Shown here piece by piece: positions 1 through 8,815 of a DNA stretch of 48,631 nucleotides. The stretch's first letter is position 1. Every line of letters begins with the position of its first letter. A program made the position numbers and the translations under genes. The DNA is from JBMOMT01 sp049324835 (GTDB taxonomy: Bacteria > Chloroflexota > Anaerolineae > CAYNKW01): positions 1-48,631 of the forward strand of contig JBMOMT010000063.1 in assembly GCA_049324835.1 (NCBI GenBank). Direction: 5' to 3'. Below the pieces are notes generated by a model. That model saw only the letters and a program-made list of their open reading frames with translations, ran no database searches and was not told the origin of the DNA.

Positions 1-2
1 TG

Positions 3-248
3 CTGGAAGTGCTGGACCGCCCGTCGGCCTACATCGGCATGATCGGCAGCCGGCGGCGGATCCGGGCGGTGTTTCAACTGCTGGAAGAAGAAAAGGGCAT
101 TCCCCGCGAGACGTTCGCGCGGGTGCAGGCGCCCGTCGGGCTGGATATTGGCGGCCAGACGCCGGCCGAGATCGCGCTGAGTATCATGGCCGAGATGGTC
201 ATGGTGCGACGTGGCGGCACAGGACAACCGCTCTCGAGAGAGCGGTAG
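3..248 (+). CDS. XdhC/CoxI family protein, C-terminal end (5' partial)
   Basis: The reading frame enters from the left edge of the window and stops at TAG 246-248, so only about 81 C-terminal residues are visible. They carry the signature of the XdhC C-terminal Rossmann domain: YIGMIGSRRR followed by a late GLDIGGQTPAEIALSI motif. Members of this family bind the molybdenum cofactor and help sulfurate and insert it into xanthine dehydrogenase or CO dehydrogenase-type enzymes. That fits a neighbourhood containing a molybdenum/tungsten formate dehydrogenase, although the two are separated by signalling genes. The N-terminal half lies outside the window, so its full domain layout is unknown. Confidence 0.88.
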   Translation: MEVLDRPSAYIGMIGSRRRIRAVFQLLEEEKGIPRETFARVQAPVGLDIGGQTPAEIALSIMAEMVMVRRGGTGQPLSRER

Positions 249-282
249 CCGGGCGCAATATGACACAGGAGTCTTGGGCAGA

Positions 283-2262
283 ATGAGGCGTCTCTTTTTT
301 TCACTGCTGGGAGGGCGTCTGCAACTGGTGCTGGTGGTCGCCTTTTCGCTGGTGGCGGCACTGACGGTGGGCCTGAACGCGCTCGCCGTGTCGGAGGTGA
401 TCCGCGATTACCTGGAAACCACCGAGTCGGATCTGGTGGCGCGGGACATGAACCTGGCCAAAGCTTTTTACCAGCTCAAGCTCGATGAAGTGGCAGCCAT
501 CAGTTACCGACTGGCATTGGATACCTGGGTGAAACAAAACCTGGCAGATGCCATTCAAGGCAAAACCGAAGCACTGCACATCATCGATCAACAGATCACC
601 AACAAGATCACAGTGTTGGCCCTGGGTGGCACGCACCTGATCGCCGTGCTCGATGCCGAGGGCAACATCCTGGTGAGCCGGGTGCTGTCGTCACAGGACG
701 AGCTTTCGCTCATGTTCACCGACGGCAAGCTGAGCTGCCTGCCCATCGTTCAGCAGGTGCTGTCGACAGGAATCGAGTACGCCGCCACCGAAGTTCTATC
801 CGACGGCTGTTTGCAGCAGGTGGGTCTGGCGGAACAGGCGGCCATCTCACTCAAGGAGACGGCCAAAGCCGCCCCCCAACCCTTCGATCCACGAGAGGGC
901 TCTGCCGGGCTGGCCCTCGCTGGTGTATACCCTCTTCGGGCGCGAAACGGCCAGGTGATGGGCGCCGTGCTGGCTGCACACCTGGTGAACAACGATTTCA
1001 CGCTGGTGGATCGTATCAAAGAGGTAGCCGGCGTGGATACCGTGACCATCTTTTTCGGCGATCTACGCGTCTCGACCAACGTGCCCGATGAGCAGGGCAA
1101 CCGCGCCGTGGGCACGCGCGTCTCTCAGGATGTGTTCGACCAGGTATTACTGGAGGGACGCGAGTACGTCGGTCGCGCTTACGTGGTGAACGAGTGGTTT
1201 ATCACACGCTACGAACCACTGCACGATTATTCGGGGCAGGTGGTGGGCATCCTGTATGTGGGTGCACTGGAATCAACCTTTCAGACACTGGTACAGGCGG
1301 TCACCAACCGGGTAGGGCTCATCGCACTGGTTTGTATCGTTCTGGCAGGAGTTATCGCAGTGCCCATGGCCGGTTTCATCAGCCGACCCATCGCCGAGTT
1401 GGTGGAGGCCAACCGCCGCCTGGCTCAGGGTGACATGACGATTCGCGTAGAACCGTACGGCAGTGGGGAATTGGCTCTGCTGGGACATTCTTTCAACAGT
1501 ATGGTCGAGACATTACAGGAAACCCAGCAAGAGTTGTTGCACAAAGAAAACCTGGCCTCGATGGGGCAACTGGCGGCGGGCGTGGCTCACGAGCTGAACA
1601 ACCCCCTGGGAACCATCATGCTTTACTCCGACATCATGGCCCAGGAAGCCTCGCCGCAAGACCCTCGCCGCCAGGACCTGGAGATGATCATCAAAGAGAC
1701 CAATCGCTGCAAGGTGATCGTGCGCGACCTGCTGAATTTTGCCCGGCAAAACAAGGTCATGACCCAACCCACCAACCTCAACGCCCTGCTACAAAAATTG
1801 ACCGCCGAACAACGCAAACACCCCAAGTTCGAAGGCATCGAGATCCTGCTGGAACTGGACCCCGCCCTGCCCACCATCCAGGCCGACGAGTTACAACTCC
1901 AGCAGGTGTTCATCAACCTGATGAACAATGCCGCCGAGGCGATGGAGGTCAAGGGCGGCGGCCAACTGACGATAACCACCCGGCTGGCAGTCTACGGACA
2001 GGGCGTCGAGATCGCTGTGACGGATACCGGTACGGGCATTTCGGAGGAGAATCGGGCCAAGCTGTTCACGCCGTTCTTTACCACCAAGCCGGTGGGCAAG
2101 GGCACCGGTCTGGGGTTGGCCATCGTTTACGGCATCATCAAGATGCACCGTGGACAAATTCAGGTGCAGAGCCAGGAGGGCGCCGGCAGCACGTTCACCA
2201 TCACGCTGCCCCTGCGACTGCCAGAATCGTCAGAATCGATGGAGGGCATCGATGCGCTCTGA
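283..2262 (+). CDS. Membrane sensor histidine kinase (cache-HAMP-HisKA-HATPase)
   Basis: This 659-residue kinase has an N-terminal membrane segment (about residues 9-32), an extracytoplasmic sensory domain of the single-cache type (about 35-340), a second membrane segment (about 350-372), and a HAMP domain. The HisKA H-box is AHELNNPLG with phospho-acceptor His436. The HATPase_c domain shows N-box INLMNNAAEAM, G1 DTGTGI and G2 GTGLGLAIVYG. The start at ATG 283 was chosen because AGGAG lies about 11 bases upstream and the first membrane segment follows directly; an in-frame GTG at 211 would overlap xdhC. No receiver domain is present; the partner may be one of the receiver proteins encoded convergently just downstream. 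The signal sensed is unknown. The gene ends 9 bp from the convergent gene that follows. Confidence 0.93.
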   Translation: MRRLFFSLLGGRLQLVLVVAFSLVAALTVGLNALAVSEVIRDYLETTESDLVARDMNLAKAFYQLKLDEVAAISYRLALDTWVKQNLADAIQGKTEALHIIDQQITNKITVLALGGTHLIAVLDAEGNILVSRVLSSQDELSLMFTDGKLSCLPIVQQVLSTGIEYAATEVLSDGCLQQVGLAEQAAISLKETAKAAPQPFDPREGSAGLALAGVYPLRARNGQVMGAVLAAHLVNNDFTLVDRIKEVAGVDTVTIFFGDLRVSTNVPDEQGNRAVGTRVSQDVFDQVLLEGREYVGRAYVVNEWFITRYEPLHDYSGQVVGILYVGALESTFQTLVQAVTNRVGLIALVCIVLAGVIAVPMAGFISRPIAELVEANRRLAQGDMTIRVEPYGSGELALLGHSFNSMVETLQETQQELLHKENLASMGQLAAGVAHELNNPLGTIMLYSDIMAQEASPQDPRRQDLEMIIKETNRCKVIVRDLLNFARQNKVMTQPTNLNALLQKLTAEQRKHPKFEGIEILLELDPALPTIQADELQLQQVFINLMNNAAEAMEVKGGGQLTITTRLAVYGQGVEIAVTDTGTGISEENRAKLFTPFFTTKPVGKGTGLGLAIVYGIIKMHRGQIQVQSQEGAGSTFTITLPLRLPESSESMEGIDAL

Positions 2263-2271
2263 GCTGAGGGG

Positions 2272-3411
2272 CTATTCGTGGGCCGGCAGCCGGAAGGTAA
2301 AACGGGAACCCAACCCCAACTCTGATTCGACGGTGATCTGACCCCCGTATTGCTCGACGATCTGTTTGACGATCGACAGGCCCAGGCCGGTGCCGCGCCG
2401 GGCAAAGGTCTTGGCCTGATCGGTGCGAAAAAACTCGGTGAACAGGTGGGCCTGGTCTTCTTTTGAAATGCCGATGCCGGTATCTTGCACCTCGCCGACG
2501 ATGCCGTCATCGGCCGAGGGATACAGCCGGACGGTGATCTGGCCGCCCTGGGGGGTGTATTTGATGGCATTGCTGATCAGGTTGGTCCACAGCCGGCGGA
2601 TGTGAGCCGGGTTGGCCACCACCTGCCGGCAGGGCCGGACATCGGTCTGCACAACCAGTTCTCGCTCCTCGGCTTCGGCGGCGTGCAGCTTGAGCACGTC
2701 CTCCAGGATCTCTTCCACAGATAACGGCTGTTTTTTAGACTCTTCCCGGACCTCTTGGAGACGCGCCAGATTCAGCAGATCGTCCACCAATTCGAGCAGT
2801 TCTTCAGCCCGCTGTGTGGCCCGCTGTAGCATGGGACGTTGCTCCTGGACAGAGGCATAACCCTGCAAGATCAGCGTGAGGTAACTCTGAATGGCGGCGA
2901 TGGGTGCGCGCAGCTCGTGGGCCACGGTGAGCATAAAAGCGCTCTTGACCCGATCCAGCTCCTCCAGGATAACCTTTTCCTCGGCGAGACGTTGGGCCTG
3001 CTGCTCCACCTGCTCCAGCCGGCGCGCCTCCTGTCGCAGGCGGCGCGTTTCCAGCCCCTTTTGCACCACCAGCAGCAGTGTATCGGCGCTGAACGGCTTG
3101 GAGATAAAGTCGTAAGCGCCGTTCTTGATGGCCTCCACAGCCAGCTCGACCGTGGCAAAGCCGGTGATGATGATACAGATGGCCTCCGGGTCGTGGGCCA
3201 GGATGGGCCGCAGCAGATCGATGCCGCGCGAATCGGGCATCATCACGTCCAACAGCACCAGGGCAAAGCCGTTCTCCTGAAACCTGGCCAGACCCTCACG
3301 ACCGGTTGCCGCCACCTCTACCTGAAAGCCGCGGGGCGAGAGCGCCCGCTGGCAGCCGGCCCGAATCCCGGCCTCGTCATCGATCACCAAGATACGTTCG
3401 TTTTGCTCCAC
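2272..3411 (-). CDS. Hybrid response regulator-histidine kinase (REC-HisKA-HATPase)
   Basis: This 379-residue cytoplasmic protein begins with a receiver domain (residues 5-118) with acidic pocket DDE (11-13), phospho-acceptor Asp55 in LLDVMMP and Lys105 in SKPF. A coiled-coil linker (about 120-155) follows, then HisKA with phospho-acceptor His165 in AHELRAPI, and a HATPase domain with N-box NLISNAIKYT, G1 DTGIGI and G2 GTGLGLSIVKQI. The start is GTG 3411: GGAGG (3418-3422) sits 6 bases upstream, whereas the longer frame starting at 3471 has no such site. There are no membrane segments, so it must receive its signal as phosphate or through a partner. The receiver-first order is the layout of a phosphorelay intermediate. 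Confidence 0.9.
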   Translation of the reverse strand: MEQNERILVIDDEAGIRAGCQRALSPRGFQVEVAATGREGLARFQENGFALVLLDVMMPDSRGIDLLRPILAHDPEAICIIITGFATVELAVEAIKNGAYDFISKPFSADTLLLVVQKGLETRRLRQEARRLEQVEQQAQRLAEEKVILEELDRVKSAFMLTVAHELRAPIAAIQSYLTLILQGYASVQEQRPMLQRATQRAEELLELVDDLLNLARLQEVREESKKQPLSVEEILEDVLKLHAAEAEERELVVQTDVRPCRQVVANPAHIRRLWTNLISNAIKYTPQGGQITVRLYPSADDGIVGEVQDTGIGISKEDQAHLFTEFFRTDQAKTFARRGTGLGLSIVKQIVEQYGGQITVESELGLGSRFTFRLPAHE

Positions 3412-3491
3412 AGACTTCCTCCGCCGACGCTCTTTCGATCCTCGCAACCGCGGGTGCGGGGGCCTGGCCATGCGGCTATGACACGAGGCGC

Positions 3492-3537
3492 AAAAAACAA
3501 ACGGTCGGGACGACTCGTTTCAGCCATCACCGACCGT
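3492..3537 (-). terminator. Intrinsic terminator after the lone receiver gene
   Basis: On the minus strand an 8-bp stem (ACGGTCGG 3501-3508 with CCGACCGT 3530-3537) is followed by a T-rich run (complement of 3492-3500). It lies about 70 nt after the stop of the receiver gene at 3605-3982, and separates the formate dehydrogenase/receiver unit from the hybrid kinase gene below it. Confidence 0.75.
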
Positions 3538-3604
3538 TTCTGCATATCCACGCGAGATCGATCACCCTCGCCCGGCAGGGACAAGGGCTGCGCCCAGCCT
3601 GCGG

Positions 3605-3982
3605 CTACCCTTTCGTCAGGCGGTCGACCTCTGCCAGTAGTTCGTCTGGCCGGATCGGTTTAGACATCCAGCCTTCCACCTCGATGTGCTCGTCGCTGGG
3701 AAAGACATCGGCATCGGGCGTGCTGGCCAGCGAAGTGACCATGATGATGGGGACGTCTTTCAGGGCTGGATCGGCAGCCATCTCGTGGGAGACATCCACG
3801 CCATCCAACACGTAGGACATCATGATGTCCAGCAGCACCAGATCGGGTTTTTCGGCGCGCATGGCGGCCAAAGCCTGCTGACCGTTGGCGGCCGTTTTCA
3901 CCTCGTGGTTCCGAGACTTGAGCACCGTACGGGTGATGTTGACAAAATCCGGATCGTCGTCCACCAAGAGAATCTTGGCCAC
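3605..3982 (-). CDS. Single-domain response regulator (CheY-like receiver)
   Basis: This 125-residue protein consists of a receiver domain only. It has acidic pocket DDD (8-10), phospho-acceptor Asp52 in LLDIMM, a Thr/Ser switch position in MVTS, and Lys in SKPIRPDE. It carries no DNA-binding or enzymatic output domain, so it likely acts as a phosphate shuttle or through protein contact. The start is GTG 3982 with a strong AGGAGG (3991-3996). It lies 109 bp after the last formate dehydrogenase gene on the same strand and could be co-transcribed with it. An unusual stretch after the phospho-site (SYVLDGVDVSHEM) departs from the normal MPxMDG motif; similar single-receiver proteins with this extended loop are common in environmental genomes. 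Confidence 0.88.
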   Translation of the reverse strand: MAKILLVDDDPDFVNITRTVLKSRNHEVKTAANGQQALAAMRAEKPDLVLLDIMMSYVLDGVDVSHEMAADPALKDVPIIMVTSLASTPDADVFPSDEHIEVEGWMSKPIRPDELLAEVDRLTKG

Positions 3983-4040
3983 GTTTTTTACCTCCTGTTC
4001 ACGCGTTCAGTTGGCCGGATTTCCCGGCGGCGTCGAACCA

Positions 4041-4071
4041 CCCAGGGGGCAGACAAGGCTGCCTCCCTGGG
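4041..4071 (-). other. Stable intercistronic hairpin after the formate dehydrogenase genes
   Basis: CCCAGGGGGCAG (4041-4052) pairs with CTGCCTCCCTGGG (4059-4071), a 12-bp stem with one bulged base and the loop ACAAGG. No T-run follows on the minus strand, so it is not a standard terminator. A position between a respiratory operon and a downstream receiver gene suits an mRNA-stabilising or processing hairpin (inference). Confidence 0.5.
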
Positions 4072-4091
4072 CAGTTGATGGTCGAGTCGGG

Positions 4092-4808
4092 TTAATGCCC
4101 TTCTTTCCGGGCCTGTTCCCACATCTCTTTGGCTCTCTTTTCGCCATAGTACCACTTGGCATGATGCTCCGCCGCATAACTGGCCGAAGTATAACCAAAG
4201 CGTATGGACACCAGGCCCTGCCACATCAACGGGTGGACGACCGCCAGGAAAAAGTGGATGAAGAACATGCTCACGCTGACGATAAACGCCAGGTCGTGGA
4301 AAAAGACCATCCACTGAAACAGGCCAGCCGAGAGGCCCAGCACGTTGTAGAACCACATGCCCAGGCCGGTGATGGCAAAGACGATCCAGGACAGGATCAT
4401 GATCAAGCCGTTCATCTTTTCGCCGGTGTTAAAGCGGCCCTGCGGCGGCATGACACCGTGTTTGCCCAGCAAGTAGTAAGCGACGGCATTCTTGGCCCAC
4501 TCGATGTCGTCACGGCCGAACATGAACTCTTTGAAGCTCATGATGGCCCGCCGCGGCTGAAAGATGACATACGTGATGGGCACCACGCCAAAGCCGATGG
4601 CAAAGATGCGGTGCCACAGCCGGATGAGCTGACCCGACTCGCCCTGGGCCAGAGACTGCAACCAGGGGGTGTACATGATAAAACCGGTGATCGCCAGTGG
4701 CACAAAGGTGGCCGTGTGCAGCCAGTGCATGGCCCGCTCCAGCAGCGTGTATCGAGGGATCCACCGGATGCGCAAGACGTTTGATGAGCCTTTTACTCTG
4801 AGTGTCAT
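4092..4808 (-). CDS. fdhC: Formate dehydrogenase cytochrome b subunit (gamma)
   Basis: This 238-residue integral membrane protein has four hydrophobic spans. It matches the formate dehydrogenase gamma / Ni-hydrogenase cytochrome b family: RAMHWLHTATFVPLAITGF near the N-terminus, with a His expected to bind heme b, and further His residues in later helices (FFIHFFLAVVHPLMW). It would take electrons from FdhB and pass them to quinone. ATG 4808 was chosen because GGAGG (4816-4820) lies upstream and it overlaps the fdhB stop as ATGA, typical of translational coupling; the longer frame to 4919 lies inside fdhB. The C-terminus is basic and cytoplasmic. Confidence 0.92.
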   Translation of the reverse strand: MTLRVKGSSNVLRIRWIPRYTLLERAMHWLHTATFVPLAITGFIMYTPWLQSLAQGESGQLIRLWHRIFAIGFGVVPITYVIFQPRRAIMSFKEFMFGRDDIEWAKNAVAYYLLGKHGVMPPQGRFNTGEKMNGLIMILSWIVFAITGLGMWFYNVLGLSAGLFQWMVFFHDLAFIVSVSMFFIHFFLAVVHPLMWQGLVSIRFGYTSASYAAEHHAKWYYGEKRAKEMWEQARKEGH

Positions 4809-5647
4809 TCTACTTCCTCCATGTGGATCGTGCGCCGCGTGACCAGGTAAGCCACTGCGCTGCCGATGAGGGTGGCCCCAAAGGCGATGCTGCCGATTGG
4901 CTGGAGGATCTTTTGCCAAAAGTTGACCAGCTTGTAAGCCGGAGCAGATGGCATGGGCGCGTTGCCCCCATTCTGCTCCGCATCCATCTGGGTCAGCTTG
5001 TCGGCGCTGATGGGCAAGACATACATCATGCCCAGGCCGCCCAGCAGGTCTTTGCCATACAGGTTGGCCCCCGACGTGCCGTTGGCCTTGAGCTCTGTCA
5101 CACGCGCTTCACCCAAAGCGATCATCTCGTCGCGCTCGCCGTACCGGATGGTCCCTGGGGCGCACGTCTGGGCGCAGGCCGGCACCAGACCGTTGTGTAC
5201 CCGGTCTTGGCAAAAGGTGCACTTGCTGGACTTGGCCTTGCCGGTCAGGTTGGTTGCGCCGTCAAACGGATCCTGATCTGTCAGGCGGGGGATGTTGAAC
5301 GGGCAGGCGTGGGTGCAGTAGCCGCAACCGTTGCACAGACTCTCGTCAAAGCCGGTGAAGCCATCGGCGTCCTTGAACAGTGCGCCGGTGGGGCAGGCGG
5401 CCACACAGGGCGCATCTTTGCAGTGGAAACAGCGCACCGGGCGGAACATCCATTTAGGTTGGCCGTCTTCATCCCATTCGTAAAAGGCGATGCGGTTCCA
5501 GGTGGTAGGCGAGAGGTCGGGTGGGTTGTCGTAACAGCCCCAGCAGACGGTGTTTTCGCCAGGGAGGTCGTTCCACTGTTTGCAGGCCACCTGGCAAGCC
5601 CGGCAGCCGGTGCATTTGGTCAGGTCAATCAACATTGCTTTTGCCAT
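4805..5647 (-). CDS. fdhB: Formate dehydrogenase iron-sulfur subunit (beta)
   Basis: This 280-residue electron-transfer subunit carries four cysteine clusters of the FdhB/HybA/DmsB type: CTGCRACQVAC (12-22), CFHCKDAPCVAACP, CNGCGYCTHACP and CTFCQDR...CAQTC. Together they should hold four [4Fe-4S] clusters. A single C-terminal membrane span (about 232-258, GSIAFGATLIGSAVAYLV) anchors it next to the cytochrome b subunit, as in FdnH/FdoH. It has no signal peptide; the family is exported together with the Tat-dependent catalytic subunit. It starts at ATG 5647 with GGAGG (5654-5658), 11 bp after fdhA, and ends in an ATGA overlap with fdhC. Confidence 0.94.
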   Translation of the reverse strand: MAKAMLIDLTKCTGCRACQVACKQWNDLPGENTVCWGCYDNPPDLSPTTWNRIAFYEWDEDGQPKWMFRPVRCFHCKDAPCVAACPTGALFKDADGFTGFDESLCNGCGYCTHACPFNIPRLTDQDPFDGATNLTGKAKSSKCTFCQDRVHNGLVPACAQTCAPGTIRYGERDEMIALGEARVTELKANGTSGANLYGKDLLGGLGMMYVLPISADKLTQMDAEQNGGNAPMPSAPAYKLVNFWQKILQPIGSIAFGATLIGSAVAYLVTRRTIHMEEVE

Positions 5648-5658
5648 GGCTCACCTCC

Positions 5659-8600
5659 CTAAACCTTCTCGACCTTCACCAGGAAGGCCTTAAACTCGGG
5701 GATCATGGTGTTGGCGTCACCGACGTGGGGCGTAAGCAGGTTGGCGCTATCACCCCGCGCCAGTCCGGTAAAGCCCCAGTGCCAGGGAAGGCCCACATGA
5801 TGGATCTTTTTGCCGCGGATGGTGTAGGTCTTGAAGCGATTGGTGACGATGGCCACCGCCGAGGCCGAGCCGCGCACGTTGGACAGTTTGATCGGATCGC
5901 CCGTTTTTACACCCAGCTCTTCACCCAGTTCTTTGCTGATCTCGACAAAGACCTGCGGCATCAGCTCCACCAGCCAGGGCAGGTTGCGGGTCATCTGGCC
6001 CGCCTGCCAGTGCTCGGTGACACGGTAGGTGGTGCAGACCACCGGGTACTCGTTCGGGTCGCTGATCATGTCCGGTTGCCACACCTTGATGGTGGGGTTG
6101 TTCTGGGTGGCCGAGAAAAGGTTCTCCACCGGCCCTTCCAATGGCTCATAGTGCTCGGGGAACGGCCCATCGACCAGGCCGGGGCCAAAGACGTGAGCAA
6201 AACCTTCGGGCTTCATGATGAACGGGTAACGTGTGCCTTCCATGTTCATCGGCGGCCAGCCGCCGTCGGGCACGTCGCCCACCCACGTTTTGCCATCCCA
6301 CTGGATGACCCACTTGTCGGGGGCAAAAGGCTGCCCGTCCAGATCCACCGAGGCGCGGTTGTAGATGATGCGCCGGTTGAGCGGCCAGCACCACGACCAC
6401 TTGCTAAAGAGGCCAATGCCGGCCGGGTGGTAGTCTTTGGGATCGCGGCGGGCCATCTGGTTGCCGGCCCCGGTATAACTGCCGGTGTAGATCCAGTTGG
6501 ACGAAGAAGTGGTGCCATTGGCCTGCAGTTGGGCAAAGCTAGAGAGCAGCTCGCCCTTCTTAAAGGTCACCTTACCATCGGCGTCCAGAATGTCCACCAG
6601 GGCGTAGCCGTTGATCTCTTTGGCCACCTGGTGCGGGTTGGGGTCCTCGCCATAGTTCCAGTTGAGCTTGAGGATCGGCTCGGCGTAGGCCCCGCCCTCG
6701 GCGGCGTACAGCTCACGCAGCTTGACCATGATGGCATTGACGATCCACAGGTCGTGATGCGCCTCGCCGGGCGCCTCTGCGCCCTTGTAGCGCCACTGCA
6801 CCCAGCGACCGCTGTTGGAGACACTGCCCTCTTTTTCGTACGAAGCCGCCGCCGGCAGCAAAAAGAACTCGGTCTGCTGCGCGCTGGGGTCATCGCACAC
6901 GTCGGGCTGCCAGATGGAGCAGGTTTCGGTCTGCCACAGATCGACGGCCACCATCCACTTGAGGCGGTTCATCGCCTCGCGCTCGCGGTTAGAGTTGGGG
7001 CCGCCCACGGCCGGGTTGGTGCCCCAGCAGATCAGGCCTTCGATCTCACCTTGAGCCATGGCCTCAAAGAGGGCGATGTGTGAATAGTTGCGCCCCGGCT
7101 CCAGCTTGGGCAGGTAATGATAGGCAAACTCGTTTTCTGCCGTGGCGTTTTCGCCCCACCAGGCCTTGAGCAGGCTGACATAGTACTTGGGATAGTTCAG
7201 CCACCAGCTTGCGCTCTTGGGATCGCTGGTGGCATAGACTTTGGCCTTGCCATCCAGGTGGGTTTGCAGGCTTTGCTCGGCAGCGCTGGGCGGCGCGAGA
7301 TAACCCGGCAGGATGTGGAACAGCAGGGCGTGATCTGTGCTGCCCTGCACGTTGGATTCGCCGCGCAGGGCGTCGATGCCGCCGCCGGCCACGCCAATGT
7401 TGCCCAGCAGCAACTGCAAGATGGCATAGGTGCGGATGTTCTGCGTGCCATAGGTGTGTTGAGTGGTGCCCATGGCGTACATGATGGTGCCCGCCTTGCC
7501 CGGCGCGCCGGTGCTGGCGTACAGCTCGCACACCTGGCGAAATTCGTCAGGGTCGGTGCCGGTCACATCGCACACGTCTTCCACAGTGTAGCGGCTGACG
7601 TGTTTCTTGAGCAGTTGAAAGACGCAGTTGGGGTCTCGAAGTGTCTTGTCTTTCTTGGGGATGCCGTTTTCGTCCACCTGCCACTTCCAGGTGGCCTTGT
7701 CGTACTTGCCAAACTGCCCAATGGGGAGATCGTCGACCACCTGAAAGCCGGAGAACTTGCCGCCGTTGTCGCCCGGCAGGACAAGATTGGGGTCGATCAC
7801 GAACGACAGGTTGGTATATTCGGCCAGGTAGGTCATGTTGTACTTGTCGGGGTGGGCTTCCATGTCGTCCAGCACCCACTTGATCATGCCGTTGACAAAG
7901 GCGATGTCGGTGCCGCTGCGCAGGCGGGTGTACAGATCTGCCGTGGCCGAACTGCGCGTGAAGCGCGGGTCGACGTTGATCAGTTTGGCGCCCTTTTTGC
8001 GCGCCTCGTTGATCCACTTGAAAGAGATGGGGTGGTTCTCGGCGGCGTTGCTGCCGATGATCAGGATCACATCGGCGTTCTTGAGATCCACCCAGTGGTT
8101 GGTCATTGCTCCTCTACCGAACGACTCTGCCAGAGCCGCAACAGTAGCCGAGTGTCATATGCGCGCCTGGTGTTCGAGGAACACCAGGCCCAGGGCGCGC
8201 ATGGACTTGGTAATGAGGGCGCACTCTTCGTTGTCGTGCGCCGCGCCGCCCATCGAAGCGATGGCCCGCACGCGGTTGACGATGCGTCCCTCGCCGTCTT
8301 TTTCTTCAAAGTGCGCGTCGCGCGATTCCTTGATGCGTCGAGCGATCTGTTCGATGGTCCAATCCCAACCCTTTTCCTCCCAGTCTAGCGAGCCAGGGGC
8401 GCGGTAGAGCGGCGTTTTGAGCCGCCGGTTGCCGGGATCGAGGTTGAGTTGGGCCAATGCTGCACCCTTGCTGCACAGGGTTCCCTGGTTGATGGGATGG
8501 TCCGGGTCACCCTCGACGTTGACTACCTTGCCATCCGGCCCGGAGGCCACGATGGCGCCACAGCCAACACCGCAGAAGCAGCAGATGGTGGGGGTTTCTC

Positions 8601-8715
8601 CAACCGGTTTGTGCAACGGAAAGCGCCTGGCTGCCAGCGCTGCACCGCCCGGCAAGAGAAGCCCGCCCGCTGTCACTCCAGACAGCTTGAGGAATTCTCT
8701 TCTGCTAACATTCAT
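5659..8715 (-). CDS. fdhA: Formate dehydrogenase catalytic subunit, selenocysteine-containing, Tat-exported
   Basis: This is one 1018-residue protein read through an in-frame TGA at 8155-8157, giving selenocysteine at residue 187. The frame on both sides matches FdnG/FdoG without a gap: before the TGA, SMRALGLVFLEHQARI; after it, HSATVAALAESFGRGAM, then TNHWVDLKNADV. The N-terminus has a Tat motif (SRREFLKLSG) and a hydrophobic stretch, then a [4Fe-4S] site (CCFCGVGC, then LCSKGA) and the bis-MGD domains. It should oxidise formate to CO2 outside the membrane and feed FdhB/FdhC. ATG 8715 was chosen for AAAGGAGGG (8727-8735) and because the Tat motif begins there; ATG 8745 is in frame but places this ribosome site inside the gene. 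Standard gene calling splits this gene in two. It implies a selenocysteine insertion system (selA/B/C/D) elsewhere in the genome. Confidence 0.95.
8124..8157 (-). promoter_or_regulatory. Candidate bacterial SECIS next to the Sec codon
   Basis: Downstream of the TGA (8157-8155), short arms ACT (8145-8143)/AGT (8126-8124) and TGC (8140-8138)/GCA (8130-8128) enclose the loop GGCTCTG (8137-8131). Its distance from the UGA and its GG-U/C-rich loop resemble the E. coli fdhF and fdnG SECIS hairpins that bind SelB. The stem is weak by eye and has an internal loop, so the exact fold is uncertain. Confidence 0.5.
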
Positions 8716-8815
8716 TGTTGCGATGTCCCTCCTTTGGTCTGACAATCATTGCACGTACAGCGTCGGGGTCTACGTGCCAGAATTCTTCGATAGCACCTCC
8801 TTCCTCATCGTTCAC
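8705..8815 (-). CDS. Possible 36-residue upstream ORF coupled to fdhA
   Basis: Starting at GTG 8815 (preceded by an in-frame TGA), this frame encodes about 36 residues including EEFWHVDPDAVRAMIVRPKEG. It ends at TAG 8707-8705, overlapping the first codons of fdhA. The fdhA ribosome site lies inside it, an arrangement expected for translational coupling. GTG 8815 has no good ribosome site. A very strong one, AAGGAGGTG (8802-8794), instead lies just before an in-frame ATC (8791), so a rare AUC start is an alternative. I do not recognise the product. It may be a regulatory leader peptide or a small accessory protein, or chance. Confidence 0.35.
   Translation of the reverse strand: MNDEEGGAIEEFWHVDPDAVRAMIVRPKEGHRNNEC

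Noticed and set aside
2839..3663. 274-codon plus-strand frame opposite the REC-kinase gene
   Set aside because: Antisense of receiver and kinase motifs; it also crosses the terminator at 3492-3537.
4041..4071. Hairpin after fdhC as an intrinsic terminator
   Set aside because: The stem is strong but no T-run follows on the minus strand, so it is listed only as an intercistronic hairpin.
5521..7083. 520-codon plus-strand frame inside fdhA
   Set aside because: Antisense shadow of a gene with clear protein motifs; His/Gly-rich with no recognisable domain and no ribosome site.
8155..8157. Treating fdhA as a broken gene (nonsense mutation)
   Set aside because: The TGA is at the known Sec position of the family, with matching sequence on both sides and a downstream SECIS-like hairpin.
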